Assembly (NCBI GenBank): GCA_947172415.1
Contig: OX359194.1
Coordinates: 3,844,001-3,908,000 of the forward strand
DNA length: 64,000 nt
Direction: 5' to 3'
Source: Chondrosia reniformis
Lineage: Eukaryota; Porifera; Demospongiae; Chondrillida; Chondrillidae
The translations under genes were made by a program, and so were the position numbers. A model generated the notes under the pieces. That model searched no databases and was not told where the DNA came from. It saw nothing but the letters and a program-made list of their open reading frames with translations. This document shows, in pieces, positions 44,521 through 55,640 of this stretch (its first letter is position 1; the number at the start of each line of letters is the position of its first letter).

Positions 44521-45435
44521 TAATTACAGATTTAGGAAATGTTTCAAAATTACTACAAAGTTTATTAATATATAGTTAATAAACGTCTTTACTGCAGTAG
44601 AGCAAACTTGAACAAGTTTCGGTTAAATTCGTAGACTTTCCTCAGCCAATAGTAATTATAATATTCAACTATCATATATCAAACGTAGCAATGAATCCTT
44701 ACTCTGTTGCATGTTACATTGGATATATTGTTTTGAAAACCCTTTTTTGATAGTCTTCCTCTTCAAAAAATGCAACTGCATCATAGAATTTATTTTCAAT
44801 TTTTGTATTTTAATCATGACTGCATGATGACTCAAGTAACCAAAACCAAAACTCCTACACCTGGTAAAGCATTCTATGTTTTTTATATATTTGTGCATAG
44901 ACTAGTCGAATCATATACAGATCGACCCTCATTTATCTATGGTTAATGTTGGATTGAGGTTGCCAACGCACATCGTTTTTGATGTCCATATCTAAATTTT
45001 GTATGTAGAGTGTTGCTAAAATTTGAAACAGACAATGAGGATATTTTTAAATTTCCTTTATCTTTAAGGGGCAATGATGAGGCATTGAATGAAGACTGGT
45101 ACTTCAATGTAGTTAAGTTAGTAGATGCATGAATGCAGCTGGAATGTTTTCTTTATTAAGTGCCTTGATCAAGTTGTGTGTCCATTGTGTTGAAATTACA
45201 ACAAACTATAAAATTATAAAAATAAAAAATATATGGCAGAGCAACATTACGTCAGTGAAAATGATAGATTAGATTATATGGATGTCTATAAAACTCTTGT
45301 CCTGCATCCCCTTCAGAATTTTTCACACTCCTATATAGGGATAAGTGGGAACTTAACAGTATATTTTATAAAAGGATAGTGATACAAAGCATGCAAATGT
45401 TGATATCAGATTTTGTGTCTATGTGTGGAGAAGAA
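44521..45435. other. Intergenic stretch, no gene seen
   Basis: AT-rich sequence without recognisable coding segments or repeats. Confidence 0.5.
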
Positions 45436-45439
45436 AGTA

Positions 45440-46010
45440 TACATATATATTTGAGTGCTGCCAGTAGAAATCACTTCAGCTCCAGCTCCGATATGTTTTT
45501 CACCTGCTTAGCACCCATGCAACTTCTGCCAATGAATCCTCCTGCAACAAGTAATCATCTTCTTCATCCGGCCTCCCTTGCCATATACTTTACTGCCTCC
45601 ACTGCCACTCTTCCCTATAGCCTCCTATCATACACCTTGCTTAACAACACTCTGAACCAAAAAACAGTTCAACGTAATCTTGCCAACCACACCGCTGGCA
45701 GATCCCCCATTTCTAATAATAATGACACACAAACCTCTAAATTCCAAAAGCACCTCCAAATCTCAGCTCCAGAATGAGAACATATCAGCTTCTTGAACAC
45801 CCTGATACCTACATCGCCCACTTTTACTCTGCCCCACTGAAATCAAGCCCCCAGAACCTTCTTCCCTGCCACCACCTTGTCTGTACCGTATCCTTAAGTC
45901 TGAGAGCTCATCCACCACACAGCTTAAGTACTTGTAACAGCTCACCATTGGAATCTTCTTGCCATCCACCATGTACCTTTTCTCAATTCTTATCTGATTC
46001 TTCTTCCTGA
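45440..46010 (-). pseudogene. LINE reverse-transcriptase C-terminal scrap
   Basis: Minus-strand readings such as KKIPMVSCYKYLSCVVDEL (compare the YKYLG box after the reverse transcriptase palm), GQSKSGRCRYQGVQEADM and AEIWRCFWNLEVC are spread over more than one frame with several stops. GC content is higher than in the flanks. It is a decayed LINE tail; the clade is not assigned. Confidence 0.5.
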
Positions 46011-46024
46011 TATGCTATATATAA

Positions 46025-46717
46025 TTATAATATAGAACGGACAACTTCAAAATGATTTAGAGGATGTTGAAGGTATATTGACATTTGACTGAAATTGTCT
46101 ACTATAGCATTATCAAGGGCATGGGGACAATATCTTGCCCACATTTTACTAGGTACATCATATGACAGTACACTTGTCTGTAATAAATGAGAAAACACCA
46201 ATATCTCTACATAAGTGCCCCAAGTTTTATCTTTATCCATTTGGGTTTTGTAAATGTACTCATTCACACTGGTTTCAGTTATATGAGGACCAATTAATAG
46301 ATGGCCTATAGTGTACATGTGACTGATAATTATCTCATGTATTTTCATGTGTTGGTTTTCTACTCCTGTTAAAACATAAGAAAAAGTTCTAAATAGACAA
46401 TTTCCATCTCCTTGAATGCTTTTGATGTTATATGGATTAGGAGGACCAAGAGGGGTGTTAAGACTACCAGGAGAGACTCTATCCATCTTTCTAAATGAAA
46501 GCTTAAGTTTTGAGCATGCATTACATCTCCACTCTTCATTTTCTTGGAAGTATTTTAATGGACTTCTATAAATGATATAATTGGTGGTTTTTCTACAAGT
46601 TGCATCATTTTTTTGGGCTTTGACAACTTTGCTATTGTTGACCTTTTTCTTTTTTGCTGGAGGCTTAGTTGTTTGAATAAAAGCATTATTTAAAATTGGA
46701 GATAATGATTTACTCAA
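46025..46717 (-). pseudogene. OTU cysteine protease domain of the Helitron protein
   Basis: It continues the helicase block after one frame change. After a basic linker (KPPAKKKKVNNSKVVKAQK) and a possible finger (WRCNACSKLKLSF), the OTU domain shows NIKSIQGDGNCLFRTFSYVL (catalytic Asp-Gly-x-x-Cys) and ends with the catalytic His in LNHFEVVRSI. OTU peptidases are known in some Helitron/Helentron proteins; their substrate there is not established. The domain itself is open. Confidence 0.8.
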
Positions 46718-46718
46718 G

Positions 46719-47595
46719 TCATGGAATTAGTTTTGCTACTGGTACCTTAATATCATCTCTAGAAATTAATTTATATTTCGTAGAACGTCTAGAAAAAGCT
46801 GGTATTGAAAATAAAGGAAGATCCTTTCTATATGTTTGCCTAAGTCGATTTACTTCTTTCAAACAGTTTATACTGACTTTAACTGACTGTGAATTAAAAG
46901 TAGTCAGATAAATACCTGCAAGTGATCTTACACGAGACAAAGCAACATAAGCTATACCAGGAGCAAATATTAAATTTGACAAATCAACGATTGCACAGTC
47001 AAGTGACAGGCCTTGACATTTATGAATAGTAATAGCATAAGCTAAAATAAGTAGAAATTGTTTCCTGTCAATGTGGAAATTTTGAATAAGTGTAAAACGA
47101 CACTTAACCATTTCTACATGGTAAGCTTTGTCAAGGTGATCAAATTTTACAGTGATGTAATCACAGTTAATAGCTTGAACAGAACCCAAGGAACCATTGA
47201 CTAATCCAATTTTGGTATCAATATTACGTCGTAACATAACACGAGCTCCTACAGCTATAGAAAGGGTAGCTACTAAACCTGCTGTTAAACTGCAGTTAGA
47301 TTTTAGTTTTTGTAATCGTTTTACTCCATTTTTTGTCCACTTAGTTGTACTCATTGTCTCATCAACTTTGTCAATACATGGAATCTCATGCATTTCAGAT
47401 GTTAGATGTGTTGGCATTGTAATATTAAAATCATCACACTGTTTTCTAGTGGGAAAAAGACAAATAGGTCTCTTTTTGATGGTTTGAAGTTCTTCAAAGA
47501 GCTCTATTATAGGTTTCTCAATAACCTTTTGTTGAAGTACTGTTTCTATGTTTTCTGTCAACTGACCACACCTTATAGCGTCTAATAGACATGAT
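46719..47595 (-). pseudogene. Pif1-like Helitron helicase, C-terminal half
   Basis: The reading LLDAIRCGQLTENIETVLQQ begins at the satellite boundary. The later helicase motifs are clear: GARVMLRRNIDTKIGLVNGS, then QFLLILAYAITIHKCQGLSL (motif V) and GIAYVALSRVRSLAGIYL (motif VI). This is the Pif1/RecD-like helicase used by Helitrons for rolling-circle transposition. The frame ends at a TGA near 46720 where the OTU block continues in the +1 frame. Motifs I-III are absent, so it cannot be active. Confidence 0.82.
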
Positions 47596-47597
47596 GT

Positions 47598-48808
47598 ACA
47601 AGTAATTAGTTGTATGTATAGGTACTAGTTGTATTTACTAGTTGTATGTACTAGTTGTATGTACAAATTGTAAGTACTAGTTATGTACTAGTTGTAGGTA
47701 GCAGCTGTAGGTACTAGTTGTATGTACAAGTTGAATGTACCAGTTCTATGTACTAGTTTTAAGTACTAGTTGTAGGTACTAGTTGTATGTACTAATTGTA
47801 TGTCCAAATAACTAGTTGTATGTACTACTTATAGGTACTAGTTGTATGTACTAGTTGTATGTATTAGTAGTATGTACTAGTTGTGTGCACTTGTAGCTCT
47901 CTGTGTGTACTAATTGTGTGTACTAGTTGTATTAACTAATTGTGTGTAATTGTATGTACTAGTTTTATGTACTAGTTTTATGTACTAGATAGTAGTAGCA
48001 TATACTAGTTGTGTACTAGTTATAAGTTCTAGTTGTATGTACTAGATGTGGTAATTGTTGTATGTATATACTAGTTATATTTAGTAGTTGTAATAACTAC
48101 TTGTATGTACTAGTTGTATGTAAAAGTAACTAGTTGTATGTACTAGTTGTATGTACTAGTTGAATGTACTAGTGATTAGTTGTTTGTACTACTTGTATGT
48201 ACTAGTTGTAAGGAGTAGCTGTATGTACTAGTTGTATGTACCAGTTGTGTGGACTAGTAACTATCTCTATGTACTAAAAATCTGTAATACTTGTATACAT
48301 ATAATATTTGTGTTGTTATATTTACTACTTGTACATACTTGTTGTGTGTAATTGCTGTATGTACTACTTATATTTACAAGTAGTAGTTACTAGTTGTATG
48401 GACTAGTTTTATGTATTAGTTGTATGTACAAGTAATTAGTTGTATGTATAGGTACTAGTTTTATGTACTAGTTGTGTGCACAAAATGTATGTACTAGTTA
48501 AGTACTGGTTGAAGGTCCTATTTGTATGTAGTAGTTGAATGTACTAGTTGTATTTACTAGTTGCATGTACTAGTAACTAGATGTATTTACCAGTTGTATA
48601 TACTAGTTGTATGAAGTAGATGTAGTTACTAGTTGTAAGTACTAGCTGTATGAACTAGTAGCTATCTGTATGTCGTAGTTGAATGTACCAGTTGAATGTA
48701 CTAGTTGGAAGTACTCTTAACTAGTTGTATGTTCTAGTTGTATGTACTAGGACTAGTCATATGAACTAGTTGGAGGTTCTAGTTGTATGTACTCAATTCT
48801 AAGTAATA
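47598..48808. repeat. ACTAGT satellite, block 1
   Basis: Tandem, degenerate units with consensus ACTAGTTGTATGT (13 bp; 10-12 bp variants common). Frequent variants are TAGTTGTAGG, GTGTGTAATTG and ACTAGTAACTAG. Near its right end it carries the marker phrase TACTCAATTCTAAGTAATAG, which recurs in the other blocks. The block ends where pogo-like element B begins. Confidence 0.95.
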
Positions 48809-48811
48809 GCC

Positions 48812-50073
48812 AAGGCTCACACAGATGCAGAGGTTGCCAAACACTTGCATCCCGAGAACCACTCTGCGTGCCTGGAAGGGATTGGAGCTGCAACCTAAAG
48901 ATAGAAAGATAAGCCAGAACAGAAAAGGGAAGCATGTTCAAAAGGGAGCACATTCTGGACGACTATTGTCTTATAATGAAGACATTGAAGATCAGTTGCT
49001 TCAATGGATATTAGAAGCTCGGGACCAGCAGCTGCCAATTCAACGTAAAGCTATCCAAAGGACAGCATTGGCACTGATCCAGCCTCAAAAGTCACAGTTT
49101 CGAGCATCGGAAGGGTGGTTGCAGAAGTTTCTGAATCGCCATTCGTTATCCCTTCGGCGGACCACGTCAATTCAGCAGAAATTGCCTGCTGATTTGGAGA
49201 GGAAATTGGAACGATTCATGCAGGATGTTAAGGCTCTGAGAGAATGCTACAAATTTCCAGATCATCTTATTATCAACATGGATGAGACACTGATATTTTT
49301 TGATATGCCAAGAGCACAAACCATTGCCAAGACTGGTGCCCGTGAAGTGCGAGTGAGAGGCACAAAAGGAGGAAAAAGAGAGTAACATTTGTTGTTACGT
49401 GCTCAGCCGCAGGACAGATGCTGAAACAAATGGTGATATTCAAGGGAAAAACAGCACGTTCCCTGAAAACAGTAAAAAAGAGGAGTGACACTGTCATTGG
49501 ACATCAGAAGAAAGGCTGGATGGACCGTGCTCAGATGCTTACATGGATCAGGAGGTCCTTTTAAAGTACACCAAGAAGAAGCACTGTCTCTTGGTGTTTG
49601 ACTCCTTCAAGGCTCACTTCGTGGATGATGTCTTGCAAGCTTTGAAAAGAGCAAATGCATCAAATGTAGTGCTTCCAGGTGGCTGCACTAGCAAAGCACA
49701 GCCTGTGGATGTGTCCCTAAATCGGCCAATCAAAGACACAGTGAGAGGCCTGTGGGAAGAGTTTATGACCAGCAACATGGCACAAGGCCCAGTCAGTGAG
49801 GCACCCGCTCCGACAAAGGATGATGTAGTGGATTGGATCATCAGGGCTAATGCACTACTTGACTCACAACCACAGTGTGTCACTAAATCATTCAAAGTGT
49901 GTGGGATCTCAAACAATCTAGATGGGTCCGAGAACGCCCTGGTTCACTGTGCAAAGGAACTTCCTGCCTTTACCATACCATATGGTAATGACGACAGCGA
50001 TGAAGACATTTTCAACAGTGACAGCGATAGTATTAGTGACAGTACTAGTGATGATGAAAATGAGGACAAATGA
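48812..50073 (+). pseudogene. pogo/CENP-B-like (DDE_1) transposase B, broken
   Basis: The first codons (AKAHTDAEVAKHL, then PRTTLRAWKGLELQ after a frame change near 48855) form the Psq-type helix-turn-helix. A CENP-B-type DNA-binding domain follows: NEDIEDQLLQWILEARDQQL, EGWLQKFLNRHSLSLRRTT. The DDE_1 core shows LIINMDETLIFFDMP (first Asp), a frame change near 49381, VTFVVTCSAAGQMLKQMVIF, another break near 49540, HCLLVFDSFKAHFVDDV (second Asp) and TSKAQPVDVSLNRPIKD (third Asp). The tail is acidic and Ser-rich (DEDIFNSDSDSISDSTSDDE). It has three or so breaks and lost its 5' end. Confidence 0.85.
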
Positions 50074-50169
50074 CTATGAACTTACCATTGGCATGCACAA
50101 AATTTTCCTTGCATGCATTAAACTGTTAAAATGTATTACATGTATTTAGTTTCCTATCCTATATATGAG

Positions 50170-50559
50170 TTAATGAAAACCTTTAATGCATGAAAACTGT
50201 TGAGCATCAAAGAACCTCCTAAGTTTCTGAATGTGCTTTTGTTTTCCAGAGAAGGTTAACTTGCATGGAATCTCCATTCCTCCTCTTTCATGACAGTATC
50301 GCCTCCTGTCTGTCACCCTACCAGTGATACTGCCATCATGCTCTAAGAAAAGGAAGGAAACTCGCTAAAATTCTCTTGGAAGGTGCCCAAGAACGTCGTT
50401 TGAATCTCCACCTCCGTACACTGCAACAGCGTGGATGTCGTGTTCATTGGCCCGTTCTTGGTAGCAGACGAATTCTTCCCCGACTGTCGGCGCCCAGGAA
50501 TCTTTGTAAATGTGATACCCTCGAACTGCTGTCCATATGGTGAGTTCAAAACCCGCCAT
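50170..50559 (-). pseudogene. HIRAN-domain protein carried by pogo-like element B
   Basis: ATG at 50559. It reads AVRGYHIYKDSWAPTVGEEF, then ANEHDIHAVAVYGGGDSNDV, LGHLPREF, one in-frame TAG (50367-50365), then RVSFLFLEHDGSITGRVTDR, GGMEIPCKLTFSGKQKHIQK and LRRFFDAQQ, to a stop at 50170. It aligns along its whole length with the intact HIRAN protein of element A (RGFHVYRDIW, AVAVKK, HLPKKISR, GSIQCTVTGRRW, GLEIPCLVKF). The stop sits where element A has an isoleucine (KISR). Otherwise the frame is open, so the domain was kept under constraint until recently. Confidence 0.8.
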
Positions 50560-50727
50560 TTCGTCTCAAAAAATGCCCCTAGGTTTAGCCGTCCGCTCTA
50601 ATGTTTCGTCGAAATAATCTTAATATTCATCACCCTCGGCCAGCTTGTTCATTCCAACTCTATTTGTGACCAAGTAACGAATTTTCCTGGACAAAGTTAG
50701 TGACGAATCTTTAGAGAGAATACGGTA

Positions 50728-52652
50728 GTTATATTTACTAGTAGTAGTTACTAGTTGTATGTACTAGTTGTAGTTACTCGTTGTATGTAATAGCTTTATG
50801 TACTAGATGCTAGTGGTAGGTACTAGTTGTAATTACTAGCTGTGTGTACTAGTAACTATCTGTATGTACTAATTGTATGTAATAGTTGCATGTACTAGTT
50901 GTTTGTAGTTTTATATACAACTTGTATGTACTAGTTGTGGGTAATTGTAGTATGTACTAGTTATATTTACTAGTTGTATGTACCAGTTGAATGTACGTTC
51001 TAGTTGTATGTACTAGTTATATGTACTAGTAATTAGTTCAATGTAATAGTTATATGTACTGGTTGAATGTACGTTCTAGTTGTATGTACTAGTTGTATGT
51101 ACTAGTAACTAGTTTTATATACTAGTTAGATATACTAGTAGTATGTACTAGTTATATGTATTAGTTATATGTACTACTTTTATGTACTAGTTTCATGTAC
51201 TAGTTGTAACTACTTGTAACTTTCTTTATATACCAATTGTATGTACTAGTTATAGGTACCTATTACTTGTATGTACTAGTTGTGTCAATGGTGCTATGTA
51301 CTAGTTATATTTACTAGTTGTAGTTACTAGTTGTTTGTACTAGTTGCATGTACTAGTAACTAGATGTGTGTACTACTTGTATGTACTAGTTGTTTGTACT
51401 AGGTGCATGTACTAGTAACTAGATGTATGTACTAGTTGTATGTACTAGTTTACTATACTAGTAACTATAGGTATGTACTAAATGTATGTTCTAGTTCTAT
51501 GATCTAGTTCTATGTAATTATATGTACTACATGTATGTTGTAATTATTGTATGTACTAGTTGTATGTACTAGTTGTAGGTACTAGTTGTATGTACTAGTT
51601 GTATGTACTAGTTGTATGTCCTAGTAACTAGTAGTATGTACTAGTTATATGTACTAGTTGTTTGTATTAGTAACAATCTGTTTTACCAGTTCTATGTACT
51701 AGTTTTATGTACTATTTGTATGTAGTTATATGTACTATTCGTATATACTAGTTATATTTACTGGTGGTAGTTACTAGTCATATGTACTAGTTATATGTAT
51801 TGTTGTAGGTAGATATGTAGGTAGATATGTGTACTACTTGTATGTACTAGTTGTGTGTAATGGTTGTATGGACTAGTTATAATTATTACTAGTTGTGTGT
51901 TCCAGTTGAATGTAGTTATATATACTAGTTGTAGGTACTAGTTGTGTGTAATTGTGTATGTACTAGTTATATTTACTAGTAGTAGTACTAGTTGTAGGAA
52001 CTAGTTGTCTGTACTGGTTGTGTGTACTAATTGTATGTGCTAGTTGAATGTACTAGTTGTATGTAGTAGTTGAATGTACTAGTTGTATGTACTAGGACTA
52101 GTTATATGAACTAGTTGGAGGTTCTAGTTGTATCTACTCAATTCTAAATAATAGTTTCATGTTCTAATTGTATGTATTAATTGTAAGTACTATTTATGTT
52201 CTAGTTGTATGTTCCAGTTGTATGTAGTAATTCTTTATACTAGTTATGTACTAGTTGTAGGTACTGGTTGTATGTACTAGTTTTATGTACTAGTTATGTA
52301 CTAGTTGTAGGTACTAGTTGTATGTACTAGTTTTATGTACTAGTTGTGTGTACTAGTAACTCGTTGTATGTACTAGTCATATGTACTAGTTGTAGGTACT
52401 AGGTGTTTGTTCTATTTGTAAGTAGTAGTTGTGTGTAATTTTTGTATGCACTAGTTATATATACTAGTTGTAGCAACTAGTTGTGTGTACTATTTGAATG
52501 TACAAGTCCTATGAACTAGTTCGAAGTACTAGTTTTAAGTACAAGTTGTAGGTACTAGCTGTTTGTACTAGTTTTATGTCTTAGTAAATAGTTGTAAGTA
52601 CAAACTGTATGTACTAGTTATGTACTAGTTGTAGGTACTAGTTGTAGGTACT
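50728..52652. repeat. ACTAGT satellite, block 2
   Basis: Same unit as block 1. The marker phrase (TACTCAATTCTAAATAATAG, then TTCATGTTCTAATTG) is at about 52135. The block ends at the LINE junction. Confidence 0.95.
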
Positions 52653-55263
52653 AGTTCTACCAAATGCCAGAAAGTACTCCGAAGAAAGCTTAGGAGGGAG
52701 TTCCATTCATTAAACCTGAATGTGCTGATCAGAGCTCGGGAACAGACACTGGGGAAACTCAGGGTCTGGACCCTACAAGAGCGAAGATCGGCTGAACGCA
52801 GGAAATTCCAGGAACAAAACCACCTTAGGAATACCCAAAGGAAGTTCCGGATGAATGGCAATGTTCCAACCTCCAATGAAGCTCCCTCAATTGAGGTAGT
52901 AAGAGACTTTTGGACAAAGATTGTAGGTACTGTTGGTAAGGTCAACAAAGACGACCCAGGGGTGAAAGAATGGCTAAAGGAAACCAAAAAGAGGGTGGGT
53001 AGAACCTCCTCTGAAGGTCCCGATAGCATTGATGAGACCAAACTGAGGAAAGCAAAAAGCTGTTCAGCCCCTGGGCCGGATAGCATCCACACTTTTTGGT
53101 GGAAAGCACTCCCCTCTGCACAGTCTGCCTTGGCAGATGTACTACGGAGGGTGGTGAGCGGAGATCTGTCAGTCCCAGACTGGCTTACAAGGGGTCGCAC
53201 TCTACTCATCCCCAAAAAGGTGACCCGAAAAGTGCGGCCAACTACCGACCTATTGCGTGTCTCAACACAATGTACAAGGCTGTTACAGCATTCATTGCAT
53301 CAGAATTACTCACTTACACCTACACTAATGATCTTTTACCTATGGCTCAACGAGCCATGAGGAAAGGGAGGTGGGGCTGTGTGGACTGTCTATTGCTGGA
53401 TCAATCAATCGGTCTAGATGCCAAAATTATGGGCAAGCCACTTAGTGTGGCATGGATCGATTATGAGAAGGCATATGACAGAGTCCCTCACAAGTGGGTG
53501 ATGAAGGTGCTAAAAACCATCAAGTGCCCAGGTTGGATCCGGAGGTCTATAGAGCTCTTCTCCAAACACTGGGCTACTGTGCTTGAGTTGAGGACTGCGG
53601 GGAAGGAGGTTAGGAGCACCCCTGTTAAATATAACAGGGGACTCTTCCAAGGAGACTCCTTATCGCCACTCCTCTTTTGTCTGGCCATAGCTCCCATATC
53701 CCAAGTTCCTAACAGAACCAAGGGATATACCCTCTGGCATAATGGGGAAAGGAACACCATGTCACACTTGCTGTACATGGATGACCTTAAGATATATGCT
53801 GGAGGGCCTGATTAACTCAGGGAAGCCATGGAATGTGTGGAGAAAACCTCAAATGCCATTGGCATGTGGTTTGGAGTGAGAAAGTGTGGAACAGCTCACA
53901 TGCAAAAGGGGAAAGTTCTGGCTGGCCATGACAACCCTGAACGCAGTGAAGAATCCATAAGGAGCCTTGAAAAAGGTACTACCTATAAGTACCTAGGGCT
54001 AGAACAACTGTTTGAGGTAGATGACAGCAAGGTCAAAGCTTGCTTGATCAATGAATTGAGGAGGAGACTCCACAAAGCGTGGGCTCTCACCTCAATGGTA
54101 AGAATGTTGCAGAAGCCTCTAACATGTTGTGTGCCTCTCTATTGAGATACTCTTACCCAGTTTTGAAGTGGACTCAAAGTGAGCTTCCAAAACTGGACAG
54201 GATGGTGAGAAAGATCATGAGAAAGTACCAGTGTCATCACTATAACTCTGCCATTGAAAGAGTGAATTTGCCTCGCTCTCAAGGTGGTAGAGGGCTCTGT
54301 AGTTTTCCTTTGGATCACGACAGGGCTGTTGTGAATCTGGCGAGATACCTCCATACTGCCAATGATCCACTCATAGTTGTTGTGGTTAAACACCAAAAGT
54401 GGCTGGAGTGCTCAAAGCAAAGGAGGACGGTCTTGAAAGAAGCCAGATTGATACTGAGAAGCCACGGAATAGAACTAGAACCGGAAATGTGGCTGAAGAC
54501 AGATCCCTCACAAAATAGAGTAAGAGAATGGAGGAGAATGGCACGTGAGCTCCGGGAGGCTCAGACTGAAAGGTTAAAAAGTAACCTAGCCGAATAGTCT
54601 CACCAGGGCTCATACCACAGACAAGTCACAAATAGGGATTCTTATGTGTGGCTTTCTGAGGGGAGACTCAGACCTCAAACTGAGGCTCTGATTCTCGCAG
54701 CCCAAGATGATGTGCTGCACACTAGGTGGTACCAAAATAGGATTCTGAAGAATTCTAGCCTCCTAATGTGCAGAGAATGTGGCAAGGCTATGGAAACGGT
54801 CAAACACATACTAAACATGTGTGAGCCCAAGGGATTTTCTCTCTACAAAGAGAGACATGACCGGGCATTACTGATAGTGTTGTGGAGACTGTTGAAAGAA
54901 TATGGATTCAAGCAGGAAGAGCCTTGGTACAAACTAGAAGCAAAACCAGTCTATGAGAATAGGGCTGTCAAAATCTTGTGGGATCCTAGTATCCCTACAG
55001 ATGATGAAATGACAGAAAGAAGGCCAGACTTAGTGGTTGAGGATCGCCTATGTAAGTCCATCTACATTATTGAGATGTCAGTTCCTGCTGACAGCAATAT
55101 TAATGGAAGATGGCAAGAGAAGTTCCAAAAGTACCAGAAGCTGGCGGCTGATATGAGGAAACAATTTAGGGGCTACCGAATTAAGGTAGTCCCGATGATA
55201 ATTGGTGCTTTGGGGACAGTGGAGACGCTCCTGGAAGACCTTAGGGGAATTCCAAAGCTGTAA
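52653..55263 (+). pseudogene. LINE polyprotein: reverse transcriptase, CCHC finger, RLE nuclease
   Basis: Landmarks in order: SCSAPGPDSIHTFWWKALPS, a frame change near 53212, SAANYRPIACLNTMYKAV, VAWIDYEKAYDRVPHKWVMK (first catalytic Asp), NRGLFQGDSLSPLLFCLAIA, SHLLYMDDLKIYAGG (YMDD box). An in-frame TAA near 53813, a frame change near 54085 and an in-frame TAG at 54595 follow. After the thumb region (NLPRSQGGRGLCSFPLDHDR) the CCHC finger is CRECGKAMETVKHILNMC and KERHD. The nuclease has RRPDLVVEDRLCKSIYIIEM and EKFQKYQKLAADM, a PD-(D/E)XK pattern. Two frameshifts and two stops make this copy inactive. Clade placement within RLE elements is not settled. Confidence 0.85.
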
Positions 55264-55640
55264 AAAAGTGCAGTAGAAGTGATGAGAGCCATGCAGAGAA
55301 CTGTTCTCTGTTCGGCTGTGAGGATAGTGAGGCGACATCTATCTGTTGAGGGATTGGGGCCTGGACGATAAGTAGTCCTGTCCCAGTCCTTGCCTGTCGA
55401 CCTCTGGAAAGCAGTGGTGGATTGGTGTATGGAGGTACTCCCTCCTATTATGACGGTCAACTTTGGCCCGACGCGCATCTGTCTGCTGCTGCCGGAAGGA
55501 GGCAAAGCCGAGGCTTCTGGCTAAAAACCCTAAGAAAGGAAAACATAACTGACTGAGGGTTGTCCAAGCCAGATACTCCTTGCCTTAGTACACTAAGGCA
55601 AGAAGTAACAAGGTTCTCCGTAAAGCCTTTTGTTTCTAGA
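52653..55640 (+). mobile_element. RLE-type non-LTR retrotransposon (R2-superfamily-like) in the satellite
   Basis: This is a 3.0-kb GC-richer block with satellite at both edges. It encodes a reverse transcriptase, a CCHC finger and a C-terminal restriction-like endonuclease, the plan of R2/R4/CRE/NeSL-type LINEs. The coding sequence starts at the 5' junction without N-terminal zinc fingers, so it is 5'-truncated. The 3' UTR runs from 55264 to about 55640. The 3' junction is TTTTGTTTCTAGAGTTTC before the satellite. Confidence 0.83.

Larger units (their letters stand above)
46022..47597 (-). mobile_element. Helitron fragment: helicase C-terminal half plus OTU protease
   Basis: Two adjoining coding blocks on the minus strand belong to the C-terminal part of a Helitron RepHel-type protein. 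The Rep nuclease and the Walker A half of the helicase are missing because the sequence gives way directly to satellite DNA at about 47598. Neither Helitron terminus was identified. Confidence 0.75.
48810..50725. mobile_element. pogo/CENP-B-like DNA transposon B inside the satellite
   Basis: The right end reads AGAGAGAATACGG followed by TA at 50726. The left end is missing: satellite passes straight into the transposase N-terminal coding sequence at about 48810. The layout copies element A: transposase on the plus strand (48825-50073) and a HIRAN gene on the minus strand (50559-50170). GC content is higher than in the satellite. Confidence 0.82.
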
